A stretch of 64,000 bases of DNA from Streptococcus varani (GTDB taxonomy: Bacteria; Bacillota; Bacilli; Lactobacillales; Streptococcaceae), in contig NZ_CTEN01000005.1 in NCBI RefSeq assembly GCF_001375655.1, positions 26,543 to 90,542 on the forward strand. The letters are read 5' to 3'. Each line of letters starts with the position of its first letter. The first letter of the stretch is position 1. Made by a program: the position numbers and the translations under genes. Below the pieces are notes generated by a model. The model was not told the DNA's origin and ran no database searches. It saw nothing but the letters and a program-made list of their open reading frames with translations. Below are positions 44,721 to 55,100 of this stretch, piece by piece.

Positions 44721-44876
44721 TTACTCCCCCTTTGGCTCAGTGGTCTGCTCTGATAACACCTCGATTACTACATCACGTAAGTTGAAAAGTTTTGGTACCT
44801 GTTCAACTGTGTAAGTGCCAGCAACAACAAGGGCTACCCATGATTTAACGATTTGATGTTTTTTAGTGAATTTCAT
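44721..44876 (-). CDS. Small phage protein (CD1375-like), 51 residues
   Basis: MKFTKKHQIVKSWVALVVAG then TYTVEQVPKLFNLRDVV: a pattern common in short genes after phage tail fibre genes (CD1375/XkdX-like). Function unknown. Start at 44876 after AAAGGAAATT; an upstream extension overlaps the previous gene. Confidence 0.6.
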   Translation of the reverse strand: MKFTKKHQIVKSWVALVVAGTYTVEQVPKLFNLRDVVIEVLSEQTTEPKGE

Positions 44877-44919
44877 TGTAAAATTTCCTTTCTTGATTAA
44901 AGCTGTACCTAAAACAAGG

Positions 44920-45363
44920 TTACTCAGTAGGTCCTTCATCTTCTACCTCCTCCACATTATCGACTGGTGCAAAATTAGCAAGAACCCCCATCACAAGCTC
45001 TGTCAGTTCAGATACAGCGTTGTTTACTGCCTGCTCATTCTTGATAGTTCCTTGTTTAGCTTCTCTTGTCGCTTGCTCCAAGTCTTCAATTGCCTTTTGT
45101 GACTTCTCAATCAGTTCATCATACTTGGCGATTTTTGCACCAATCTCATTGAACTTCTCATTTTCAGCACGCTGTGGGAAATTCTCTTGATAGATAACCT
45201 CAAGAGCAAGTTCAAAAAGCTCCGTATTGGATAAAGCAATCTTATCAGGAGATAAAAAAATAGGGACTATTGCCCCATCTGCATTGATTAACGTAACTTT
45301 GGTGGTGGACGCTGAACCACTAGCGTCATATTCTTGTGATTTTGAACCATATTCAAATTTCAT
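44920..45363 (-). CDS. DUF1366 phage protein
   Basis: 147 residues. The N-terminus MKFEYGSKSQEYDASGSAST, the LSPDKIALSNTELFELALEV stretch and a C-terminal coiled coil fit the DUF1366 family of streptococcal phages, found between fibre and holin genes. Role unknown; it may be a structural accessory. Confidence 0.7.
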   Translation of the reverse strand: MKFEYGSKSQEYDASGSASTTKVTLINADGAIVPIFLSPDKIALSNTELFELALEVIYQENFPQRAENEKFNEIGAKIAKYDELIEKSQKAIEDLEQATREAKQGTIKNEQAVNNAVSELTELVMGVLANFAPVDNVEEVEDEGPTE

Positions 45364-45375
45364 AGCATTTCCTTT

Positions 45376-47412
45376 CTATGGATAAGGGTCATTGGTAACA
45401 TAGGTAATAGTACCAGTCCATACCTTGTTACCTGTGATATTGTTAGTCAGCCTGATTTGTCCATCAGGGGCTAGATGGACAACTGATGTACCAGATATAG
45501 TTGGACCCGAGTTAGCTTGGATGATAAGATGTGCCTCTTTGATTGGCCTATATCCTGCTGGTATAGTCTCACTCATCAAACCATATTCGACTGTTGAATT
45601 TATGTTTTTGATAGCTCTATCAACTGTTAGGGTTACTAAGTTCCCTTTTCTCATTGCACTAATACCAACACCCCACATAATGGTAAAGTTAAAGGTGGCT
45701 GTATCTGTAATGTTTAACCTCGAAAAAGAGGATGATGTGTTCTGTACCGCTAACTGTGACCAACTTCCCCACGCTCCATTGGTCATTCTTCGTGTATAAA
45801 TATCAGTTGAGTTATAGGGCATGAACATCTGAGAAATAAAGTTATCTGAATTATACCAAACGGTAAGATAACCATACTGATTACCTGGACTGTTTTCTCT
45901 CGCACCGACCATGTAATAAAAACCAGCAGATGTAACTAGATTAGCATTGCTAACCGTTATAATCCTGCCGTTGTTTTCAGTCAGTTTATGTTGCTGAATA
46001 GGATTTCCGTTAGCGTAAATATCTCCATTGACATCTAACGCTCCACGTTCTCTAATCTTATTGACACCCACCCCAGAACGGTCATAGGAAAAAACCACGC
46101 TTTCCGTCGCTACATTTATTGCAAACTCAGTCTGAGTAAATCTATCGGCAAGAGTGCCAATAACAACCCATGACTGATTAGCTGCATAGGTACCTGAGAG
46201 ATTAGCTTGAGAGTTAATCAGACTAGATAAGCTAGTCCATGAGCCAGCAGCTGTCCCAGTGTCAGCCGTGTAGGTTGTTGTTCCTAGCCTTGCAACCTTA
46301 AAGGATAGTGTCATGATATTCTTTTGAGCACCGCCAATCGCCAAAGGTGCTACTCTAGCATTTCTTGTGACGGTAAAAGTACTGGAAGTTGAGCCAGTCC
46401 TAGCAATACTAAAGCTCAGAGCTGGTGCAAAGTACTCAAGAACCGTTACTGAGACATCTCTAGTATCTGACCAACGCCCACGACTGTCAGAGACGCTTGC
46501 TCTGATTGTGATAGCACCGTTGTAGTTCATAATTCCCAAGGTGCCACCATTCACATTGGTTGTTTGGTTCTTGCCCACAATCTCAGCTTTATAGCCCGTA
46601 ATAGATGAGCCATAAGAGCCAGCACCGCCGTTAAATGTAACCTTAATATTAGATACTATCTGAATAAAGGTAGTGGTACTAGATACCAAGTTTTGAGCTG
46701 CTGTGTTGAAATCAGATAAAGAAACGCCTGTAAAGGTTGGTTTCATGTTGGTTGGAACGCTAGCCGTTAGAGTTGTTGACTGCGTTCCTGTCTTGGTTGA
46801 ACCTGAGTAGGTATCGACATAGATTATCCCTGTCCCACTGGTTGAGTTGGGAATATCATTAGCAAAATCAAGAGGGATAGTCCACGTTGTGGAGGTATCT
46901 ACATTACTTGCTATTGTCCCTTGTTTGCTACCCCAGTGATAGCGGACAGTGTGCTTAAAGCTAGAACTCTGACGGCTGATGTTGATAGTAACGGCACTAC
47001 CAATAACGCCAGTGCCAACACTCACAGAGCTTGACCGTGGGATAGTGGTAAGTGTGAATGAGTTACCACCGATTGAGAGCGTACCAGGCGACCAACCACC
47101 GCTACCGCTAAAGCTAGCAGACAAGCTAAATGATTTCTTACCGTCTGCATTGTGCCCAACTGTGATAGTTTTGTCAATCAGCATGATTGTCTGATTATAA
47201 CTAAGCATAGAGGGGCGACCTGACCAGCTCAGTGTCTGACCGTTGACGGTAGCTGAGGCGGTACAGTTGTACTCTGCAAAGGTAGTAGTCGTATTCAGCA
47301 AGGCAAGCCTTACCCTAACCTGACTACTATTGCCTGCGATATTCTGAGAGGTTTGGTCTATCCATAGGCGGATACGATAACCTCTATCATTATTTGACCA
47401 AAATTCAGCCAT
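45376..47412 (-). CDS. Phage minor structural protein, DUF859 (siphovirus Gp58-like)
   Basis: 678 residues, beta-rich and Ser/Thr-rich. The N-terminus MAEFWSNNDRGYRIRLWIDQ and the repeated Ig-like segments are typical of DUF859 proteins from S. thermophilus and S. pneumoniae phages. Residues from about 480 look like a receptor-binding head: tail-fibre phrases such as GFYYMVGARENSPGNQYGYL, YTRRMTNGAWGSWSQLAVQN. It probably sits at the tail tip beside Tal and binds the host wall. Confidence 0.82.
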   Translation of the reverse strand: MAEFWSNNDRGYRIRLWIDQTSQNIAGNSSQVRVRLALLNTTTTFAEYNCTASATVNGQTLSWSGRPSMLSYNQTIMLIDKTITVGHNADGKKSFSLSASFSGSGGWSPGTLSIGGNSFTLTTIPRSSSVSVGTGVIGSAVTINISRQSSSFKHTVRYHWGSKQGTIASNVDTSTTWTIPLDFANDIPNSTSGTGIIYVDTYSGSTKTGTQSTTLTASVPTNMKPTFTGVSLSDFNTAAQNLVSSTTTFIQIVSNIKVTFNGGAGSYGSSITGYKAEIVGKNQTTNVNGGTLGIMNYNGAITIRASVSDSRGRWSDTRDVSVTVLEYFAPALSFSIARTGSTSSTFTVTRNARVAPLAIGGAQKNIMTLSFKVARLGTTTYTADTGTAAGSWTSLSSLINSQANLSGTYAANQSWVVIGTLADRFTQTEFAINVATESVVFSYDRSGVGVNKIRERGALDVNGDIYANGNPIQQHKLTENNGRIITVSNANLVTSAGFYYMVGARENSPGNQYGYLTVWYNSDNFISQMFMPYNSTDIYTRRMTNGAWGSWSQLAVQNTSSSFSRLNITDTATFNFTIMWGVGISAMRKGNLVTLTVDRAIKNINSTVEYGLMSETIPAGYRPIKEAHLIIQANSGPTISGTSVVHLAPDGQIRLTNNITGNKVWTGTITYVTNDPYP

Positions 47413-47413
47413 T

Positions 47414-50400
47414 TTATCCTCCTACATACCTAATAACGTTCATGTCAGCGTTGAGATGATACTGTTCTTCTCTGAACCGTCCAATTTGGATTGTCTTTGA
47501 GAAAATACCATTTTCAATGTGGATAACACCTTGAGAGATATACATAACCTCTACCCCTGCTGAGTACATGGAAATCCTACCGTTAGGGTTAAACATCAAG
47601 CTTGAACTGCCATCATTCTTACCAATGACCAGGCCCTCATTTGATGAACTCATGTAAGTATCAATGAAATTCCAGCGGTCTGAGAGCTCTCCAAGGTCTT
47701 TAGCAATGGTAGAAACACGTTGGCTAGCTGAAATTAAATCTTTTTCAGCCTGTGCCCTAGCCGAGTCATTAGCTTTGACAAAGTCCTGATAAGCCTTAAT
47801 CCAGTTGTCCAATGTATCAGCACTAGCCTTAGCCTCTAGCTCAGCTTGGATAATACTAGCTTTTTCATTCAGAGCGTTCAACTGCTCTTGAGTGAGAACT
47901 TGGTCAGCCTTGGAATTTATAGCCTCGTCTACATCTGATGGATTTAAGCTAAATGCAGTACCAATATTCCCGTTTTCTAACTTAGGCTTCTTTAGGTACA
48001 GTATTGAATTTGTAGAGAAATTATAACCGTAAATATAGAACCTGATTTCTCTACTAAAATCAACATCAACGTTTAATTTAATAGAGCCTCCTAAACGTTG
48101 CCAACTACCTGTACTAGAAACATTTACCGTGGTTTGTCCTGAGTGAAAATTTCGGCTACCATCACTTTTGTAATAATAGAAACCAAACCAAATCTTAGTA
48201 CCTGTACCTGTTGCGTATAAATCGGCGGAAAAATAATATGCACCTGACATTAAATCTTTACTAGGGATGATAACATTGATAGCTTTCCAATTTCGTAAGC
48301 CGTTACTTTCGTTAAATTCAACTACTGGACCATCAGAGGAAAATGTATCATTGACAAAAGCATGGTAATTACTAGTTGGATTTGAAATTCCCCCATTATA
48401 TGGATTTTCCCATTTATTGATAAGGATATTTTTATGAGTTTTGCCTCCAACTGTGAAGGTTGTTACTGTGGGAGTGGTTTTATAAAAACCTGCATTAGGT
48501 AAAAGGTTCACTCCCCCAACCTGAACATTATCAAAAAGAGCTGTCCACTTGTACTTAGTGTGGTCTTGACTGTCTGCCTCAACAAAATCGGTTAATGTAC
48601 CTAAATAACGTTTATTGTTGCTATCTGAGGTACTGAAACCGTCACGGCCATCAGCAGAGTTAGCCCATGCCCTGTGAAAGTATGGCGTTTTTCCGTCCGC
48701 TCCTGGTTTACCTGGTATTCCCTGAGTGCCGTCCTTACCATTTTTACCATCTGTACCTCTCCATTTAGTCCAGCGGTAATCAGCAGGATTGGTACTATCT
48801 GTGGCGTTAAAATCAACATAGACACCTATATAGGCTTTGTCTGCGTTGGTTTGGTCAAATCCACCGCCTGAGATAGTATCAGCGTAAGCAATATGGGTGT
48901 ACTGAGTTCTTCCGTCAGCTCCCCTATCACCAGGGATACCCTGGTCACCCTTAGCCCCTTGGATACCTTGCAAACCTTGTAAACCACGCTCACCACGGTC
49001 TCCTTTTTCTCCATAAACAGAGAGGATATGAGGCTCTCCTGTGCTAGATGTACCATCTGAGTACTTCTCTACACGATAAGACCAGACAAAACGTTGATTT
49101 GATGTAGGGGTCTGGACTGTTTGAGTCCAACCAGCTACAGAGTGGGTCACACCCGCTGACATACCAGTAAGCAAATAGTAAGTATCAACACTTGCAATCC
49201 CTCTACCAGCTGTGCCATCTATCGTGTTAATAAAAGTAACCTGTTCAGAGGCTACTTCCTGATTATCCACCCATGCAGCGATTGTCAAAACCATTGTCTG
49301 GTTGATGTCAGCCGCCTTGACAATGTAGGTAGAGCTTGTAGCCTTAATCTCACCGTCAACAACCCAACGCCAGCCACTATTGATGCCCCTGTTACCTTTC
49401 ATCAAGGTAGGGGTCACAACTGACTGACCTTGCCCATTCTTAAACGCTGTACCGTTGTCTGTAGAGACTTTCACGGTGTAAGGTTTAGCGTCTTCTATCA
49501 TACGGTCTAGACGCTCCTGAATACCGTTTGACAAAAGATTTTCAAGAGCCTTAGCATTTGAGAAAGTGGTCTTGTTGTTCTTTGGATTGGTAAAGCTGAT
49601 TGTCTGCTCTGATACCCTCATTTCAAGCAAGAGTACTGGGCTAAATCCGTCATCATAGACTTGGACAGTGTCCCCAATGCCAAGCTCTGTGAAGCCCTCC
49701 ACTTCATAAGTTACGGCTGGATAAGCGTACTTTTTCAACTCACGATAGGCAGCCGCACGAATAACCTCTGGACTGGAACTTTCAACAGTCATGTCTTTTC
49801 TAATCCATTGGTCATTCATGGTACTACTTGTGAATGCTGCTGGGTACATCTGCATAGATGACGGAGCGTATAGCATTTCTCCGCTTTGATAAAATTCACG
49901 TTCACCATTGGCATTTTTGATAGACCAAGCGCCAAGACCAGAAATAGTGACAGTTTTACCGTCCTCAGTTCTCCCTGTTGGTCTTACAGCATTGTAAATA
50001 TTGGTTTTATCTACTGTCCTAGTTAAGGTTTTTAGGTTCTTGCCATAGGTCAAAACAGTAGGGCTAACACGCCCTACACCTTGGTGAGTGTCGTCGTTTT
50101 CATGATAAACTTTGACCACAAAGGACTTGATAGAGCTATCAGCGTTGAGGTGGGTATCAAATTCAATTTCAGCACCAAACTTATTAGCTAGACTTAATAG
50201 ACGGTTCAGCTTTGTATCTGTACCCTCCCACTCAGCAGAAATCTTCTGAGTAGAAACCTCATTGACCCCAATTTTCAAGAATGTAAAGTTAAGCAAGTCC
50301 ATAGCGTCACAATATTCTTTGAAAGTCATTGCTCTTGGCGCTTTGTATGGATTAGCATACTCATTGATAAGCTCAAGGTTAAGGTTGATACCATAACACT

Positions 50401-50680
50401 TGATAATCTGCTCGTTTTCCTCAACTTTACGGATTGTGTGCAGATAGGTCTTGCCCTTGTACAGGAAAGACACAAAGGCTTTTTCATTCAGATAGTTGTA
50501 GGCACGTTTGCGCCCTGTGTCAGAGATGATAGCATTTTTGAATACCGTGAAATCAAAGGTACTAGAACCTGTTTCAAGGTACCTAGTCCAGGTATCGTTA
50601 AAGTAATTCAACGTAGCCTGCTTGTCGTTATCAATAAAAGCAACTTTTCTCAAACTTGCGTCATGGATTGTCAATAACAT
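47414..50680 (-). CDS. Tail-associated protein (Tal/endopeptidase) with collagen-like repeats
   Basis: 1088 residues. The first 370 or so match the phage tail-endopeptidase (Prophage_tail) family (KALENLLSNGIQERLDRMIE marks its end). Two blocks of Gly-X-Y collagen-like triplets follow, about residues 555-590 (GEKGDRGERGLQGLQGIQG) and 645-670 (GKDGTQGIPGKPGADGKT), alternating with YTHIAYAD / YFHRAWAN carbohydrate-module-like units, then a jelly-roll-like part and helical C-terminus. The usual baseplate hub plus receptor-binding extension. Confidence 0.85.
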   Translation of the reverse strand: MLLTIHDASLRKVAFIDNDKQATLNYFNDTWTRYLETGSSTFDFTVFKNAIISDTGRKRAYNYLNEKAFVSFLYKGKTYLHTIRKVEENEQIIKCYGINLNLELINEYANPYKAPRAMTFKEYCDAMDLLNFTFLKIGVNEVSTQKISAEWEGTDTKLNRLLSLANKFGAEIEFDTHLNADSSIKSFVVKVYHENDDTHQGVGRVSPTVLTYGKNLKTLTRTVDKTNIYNAVRPTGRTEDGKTVTISGLGAWSIKNANGEREFYQSGEMLYAPSSMQMYPAAFTSSTMNDQWIRKDMTVESSSPEVIRAAAYRELKKYAYPAVTYEVEGFTELGIGDTVQVYDDGFSPVLLLEMRVSEQTISFTNPKNNKTTFSNAKALENLLSNGIQERLDRMIEDAKPYTVKVSTDNGTAFKNGQGQSVVTPTLMKGNRGINSGWRWVVDGEIKATSSTYIVKAADINQTMVLTIAAWVDNQEVASEQVTFINTIDGTAGRGIASVDTYYLLTGMSAGVTHSVAGWTQTVQTPTSNQRFVWSYRVEKYSDGTSSTGEPHILSVYGEKGDRGERGLQGLQGIQGAKGDQGIPGDRGADGRTQYTHIAYADTISGGGFDQTNADKAYIGVYVDFNATDSTNPADYRWTKWRGTDGKNGKDGTQGIPGKPGADGKTPYFHRAWANSADGRDGFSTSDSNNKRYLGTLTDFVEADSQDHTKYKWTALFDNVQVGGVNLLPNAGFYKTTPTVTTFTVGGKTHKNILINKWENPYNGGISNPTSNYHAFVNDTFSSDGPVVEFNESNGLRNWKAINVIIPSKDLMSGAYYFSADLYATGTGTKIWFGFYYYKSDGSRNFHSGQTTVNVSSTGSWQRLGGSIKLNVDVDFSREIRFYIYGYNFSTNSILYLKKPKLENGNIGTAFSLNPSDVDEAINSKADQVLTQEQLNALNEKASIIQAELEAKASADTLDNWIKAYQDFVKANDSARAQAEKDLISASQRVSTIAKDLGELSDRWNFIDTYMSSSNEGLVIGKNDGSSSLMFNPNGRISMYSAGVEVMYISQGVIHIENGIFSKTIQIGRFREEQYHLNADMNVIRYVGG

Positions 50681-50683
50681 ACG

Positions 50684-52180
50684 CTATAAGTACCTTTCTT
50701 CAAATTCTATCTTGACTGTGGGCTTAGTTTTGACCCAACTTGAACTGTAAACCTCTAGCTGACTGTTACCAGGTGGGATAGTCAGGAACGTTGAACCGTG
50801 GACAATATCCACAATACGCTCCAAACCGTCCACGGTTACTGTGTCATTTTCGCTATTAAGCACTACATTTGAACCGATAGGGTAGCGGTTAGGAATATCC
50901 TTAGTGACTGCTACAAAATCCTTACGATAGAAAATACTATCCAAGTACATACGGGTTACTAGAGGTTTGTTCCCTAGAGCACCAAACGCCACATGGATTT
51001 TAGCTGATTTTCGCCCTTTGATTTCAGGAATGGTAAAGGTGTTGTAAGACCCCCACCAAAAAACAGTAACTTTATCATCATTACGTTTGAGGTCTGACCA
51101 ACCTCTAGGCTCATTGAATGGGTTTTGACTGTCTAAGTGAGTTCCTGTAAAAGTCCACTTTTTGAGCATGTTATAGCCCCCTTTACCATCAGCAGCCATA
51201 AAGTTATACTCACAACCTAGACCGTTGTAGCGTTTGAATGTCTCAACACCATACAAAAACCGCCCCTGTTCATCAGAGACGGTCAACTTGATAAAGCCAA
51301 ATTGGTTAGCAGCGCCAAGCCAAAAGACTTGTCGCCACCAAATATAGTCATTAAGTGAGCCTGTAGCGCCTGAGCTGTCTGCTGGAATGTTCCAAGTTAA
51401 GCTCCCTGCATTGTTTCCAGTAGTTCCTCCTGGGTTCTGTAGAAACAAATGAGGGCGACCTTGCCAGTTCACACTACCTACAATTCCTTTGAGGTTCTGC
51501 GTAGTGTCATTTAAGATAGCAACATTCTTAGTTGCAGCACTCAGACCAGCTGTGATTTTACTGTCTCGATAATCAAAGAGTAGCTCTGATTGTCTGACTT
51601 GCTCTGTATCAGCCTCCTCACGGTCTCCGACTTCAAGAGCTCCGCTAGTGTTGACCAAACCAATATAACCATTCTCAGCGTTATTCTTGACTGTAATAAT
51701 GGGAAAGGCTGGTACATTACCATCATTGACAAGGTTGAAAACAACCTTGTCAGAGGATACCGTCCCAATGTCAAACCTGCGGTAGGTGGTGCTGTGAGCC
51801 ACGCCATCAGGGATAAGTAGCTCAAACTCTCCTTTTTGCAACCAACGTGTCACGTTATCCATGGCCACAGAGCCAGTCACAAGACCCATGTAATACTTAT
51901 CAGGTTCATCAGAAATGATAATTTTGACAGCCTCTGAGGTATTAAAGACCCCTGCCAGCGTGTGCTTGGCCTTTTCAAGTGTCATACCATTTTTTTCTTG
52001 CATAGCAAATTTGACCTTGATAAACTTAGCCCCTGTTCTTACTTCTTGTAAGTTCACTCCAAGGAGTGGAGCGTCATTGATTTCAATGCTACGCTCATTA
52101 CCCACAGGGCGGATAATTTCAATAATTCGGATAACCTCAGAGAGGTCAAATCCGTTAATAGTGATAGTGTCATTATTCAT
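50684..52180 (-). CDS. Distal tail protein (Dit), long form
   Basis: 498 residues, against about 250 for a minimal Dit. The N-terminal belt domain (NDTITINGFDLSEVIRIIEI, NDAPLLGVNLQEVRTGAKFI) and the C-terminal Sipho_tail part are present. The extra central region of roughly 200 residues (ITAGLSAATKNVAI to IPEIKGRKSAKIHVAFGALG) resembles a carbohydrate-binding insertion, making this an evolved Dit. The ATG shares one base with the tape-measure stop (TGATG). Confidence 0.8.
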   Translation of the reverse strand: MNNDTITINGFDLSEVIRIIEIIRPVGNERSIEINDAPLLGVNLQEVRTGAKFIKVKFAMQEKNGMTLEKAKHTLAGVFNTSEAVKIIISDEPDKYYMGLVTGSVAMDNVTRWLQKGEFELLIPDGVAHSTTYRRFDIGTVSSDKVVFNLVNDGNVPAFPIITVKNNAENGYIGLVNTSGALEVGDREEADTEQVRQSELLFDYRDSKITAGLSAATKNVAILNDTTQNLKGIVGSVNWQGRPHLFLQNPGGTTGNNAGSLTWNIPADSSGATGSLNDYIWWRQVFWLGAANQFGFIKLTVSDEQGRFLYGVETFKRYNGLGCEYNFMAADGKGGYNMLKKWTFTGTHLDSQNPFNEPRGWSDLKRNDDKVTVFWWGSYNTFTIPEIKGRKSAKIHVAFGALGNKPLVTRMYLDSIFYRKDFVAVTKDIPNRYPIGSNVVLNSENDTVTVDGLERIVDIVHGSTFLTIPPGNSQLEVYSSSWVKTKPTVKIEFEERYL

Positions 52181-55100
52181 CAGACAATCCCCCTCATCAT
52201 GTTATCTATTTTGATTTTGTCGTTCTGATAGTTAGTCATTGGCTCTCCGATTTTTGCGACTAGAGTACCGTCATCTAGCACCATGTTCACAGGGCGCTTG
52301 ACAGCCTGTTCAGCCACTTCAAGAGCTTTGGTAAGAGCTTTATCCGCTTGGTCTCTAATTACCTCAATTTGGCTCATTTCAGCACGTTCTGTGATTGATT
52401 TGAGCTTGAATTGGCTAGATAGAGAACCATTACCGAGGCCTAATAGTTCCTCAGCGCCAAACTTAAAGGCGGACATCTCTTTTTGCACATAAGCTAGGCT
52501 ATCAGTCACATCAGAGGTATTCTTTTCAATACCTACAGCGATACCTTGGGCAATATAGCGCCCTACGTTATCCCTGAATAGTCGTGATGGTGAGTGAATT
52601 TTAGCTTTAGCCTGTGCTGCTCTTTCAGCTTGTGCAACTAGGGCATTAGCAGCAGCTGTAACGGCTCCAAGGGCTGAATACATACCTTGAGCTAACCCTT
52701 GGCCAATCATAGCCCCTACACTACGCATTGCACCAGCTCCAGACATACCAGTAGAGCGGATTGCGTTTACCATTGCTGACATTGCAGCTCTTGCTGAACC
52801 GATACCGCCACGGATACCGTTAGTAACTCCGTCTGACACGCCTTTACCAGCTTGTCGTCCTGCTTGTGTCATTTGACTTGCTGATTGCCTTACCACAGAT
52901 ACCAGCTGTTGCATACTAGAGCGCATAGTTGATACCGCTTGTGTCATAGCAGAGCGTACAGCAGAATTGAGTTGACTCATTGATGAGGTTGCAGCACTTG
53001 AGATATTAGCAAAACCTGAGGCGACCATTGGCGCTGATGTGGCTAATTGCATGATTGATGTTCTTGCTGTCATTGCTGAGGCTGTAATAGCCGTAAATCT
53101 AGCTGGTACCGAACCAAGCACTCCACCAAGAGCACCAAGTACAGCAGATACTGCTGAGAAACCCGCTGACATTGCAGAGGCTCCAGCTTGAGCCATCATC
53201 ATTGAGGCTGACAAGGCTGTAATTCTGCTTTGTAGTGCTGAAATGCTAGCCGTTGAGCCTGCTAGACCTACAAAAGAGGTCATAACAGCACTAGCAAAGG
53301 TTCTCATAGCAGAGCCTGCCGTGGTCATTACTCCTGGTAAAGTTCCGATACTTGAGCCAAGAGTGCTGAAAACACTAGGCAGTGTCTGCATTGCAACGCT
53401 TGCTGTTTGAGCTGATGTAGCAATGAGTTTTAGTCCAGTTCCTGCTTGTTGCAAACCTGGACCCGCTGAGGCAATACCTGAGCCAGCAATAGCAGCTAAA
53501 CCAGTTGCCACAGCTGCTAAAGTTCCAACCAAGTCACCAAGTTTTAGGTCAACTAACATTTTGACCCCTTGAGCCATCAACTTCACGCCTTGTCCAGCGT
53601 TTTTAGCCGCATTACCCATACTCTCAAAGATACCAGCAACCCCATCAAGTACATTGCGGATAGCAGAGCCAAAGCTCTCTACCACGCTACCAGCACTTTC
53701 TAGGATTGAGCTGACCTGTTCTCCGAAAGTTTGAAGTAATTGGGTCAGACTATCAATGATAGGACTGATTTGACTGATGAGGTTATTAAACGCCTCTACT
53801 AAGGATTGGAGTACAGGGGCAACTGCCTGGACCATTTGGGTTATAGCTGGAATAAATGGAGCTAAAGCCTGAATGATTTGGACGATTGCCTGTGATACCA
53901 CTGTCACAACCTGCACAAAGGCATTAGAGATGATTGAGACAATAGGGGTCACCGCCGTAGCAATTTGGGCAATACCAGAACTGATAGCAGATATTACCTG
54001 ACTTAGGGCAGAGCCTAGAGCGGTTATCACAGGAGCAAGGCTACTAAATGCACTGATTACCGTAGCTATTGCTGTTCCAGCCGCTGTGATAAGTGGTGAC
54101 AGCATAGCAAAAGATGAGGCTACAATAGGTAGCACAGGAGCTACAGTAACCAGCGCTTGAGCTAGGCCTTGTAGTGCCATGTTAAGGATTGTCCCTATAG
54201 CCGTACCAACGCTGACAATAACACTACCTACTCCTTGGAGAATTGTAGCTATACCCTGCCCCTGCATACCCATTAAGGCAAAAGCTGCACCAAGTGCCAA
54301 GATTGGAACTGCTAAAGCTGCAATGGTTGCAGGATTAACCATAGCCAACCCTTGACCAATACCACGAAAAGCAGCGCCTACACCTTGACCAATTCCTCTA
54401 GCAGCAGTTGCTACACTTTGGCCAAGGCTACGGATAATTGAGACAACGCTTGTACTTGCTGACCTAACAACTGATGTAGCACCACTAACCCCACTTGTCG
54501 CATTCTTTTTGAATAGACTGAACGGGTTAAAGGATTTCAGAAAGTTAAAGGCCTTAAAACCAGCTACTAAACCAACCAAGCCACCAACTATAGCCTGAAT
54601 AGCTCCTGCAGGTAGTGAGCTGATAAAGTTAGCCGCTACGGTTGCAGCCTGAGAAAGCCACTTGACCACATTGCCTAGGACACTAGCTAAGACATTAAGA
54701 ACTCCTGAGGCAGTTAGACTATTCCAAACGTGTCCAATAGCACCAGCAATACTCTTGAGCGCTCCTGCAAAGGCAGACCAAAAGGTCTGAACCTTTGAAA
54801 TCACATTAGAGATGGTACTGCTGACTTTGGAGATAATCCCCTCAATGTTGATACCCTCAAGGAACTTACCTAGACCGTCAGCCATTCCGCTAAAGTCTAT
54901 ACTTTCCATAGCGTCTGATAGGGCATTGATTGCCTTAATACCAAACTTGTTGAGGTGTTCAAACATAGGCATGAGCTTATTAGACAGACTTTCCTTAGCT
55001 CCATCTATTGCCTGGTCCCAAGTTTTGAACTCAGTAGCCATTTTTTGAAAAGCGTCAGAGTTACCCGCCTTATTCATAGCGTCAAAGAATGCCTCTGTTG

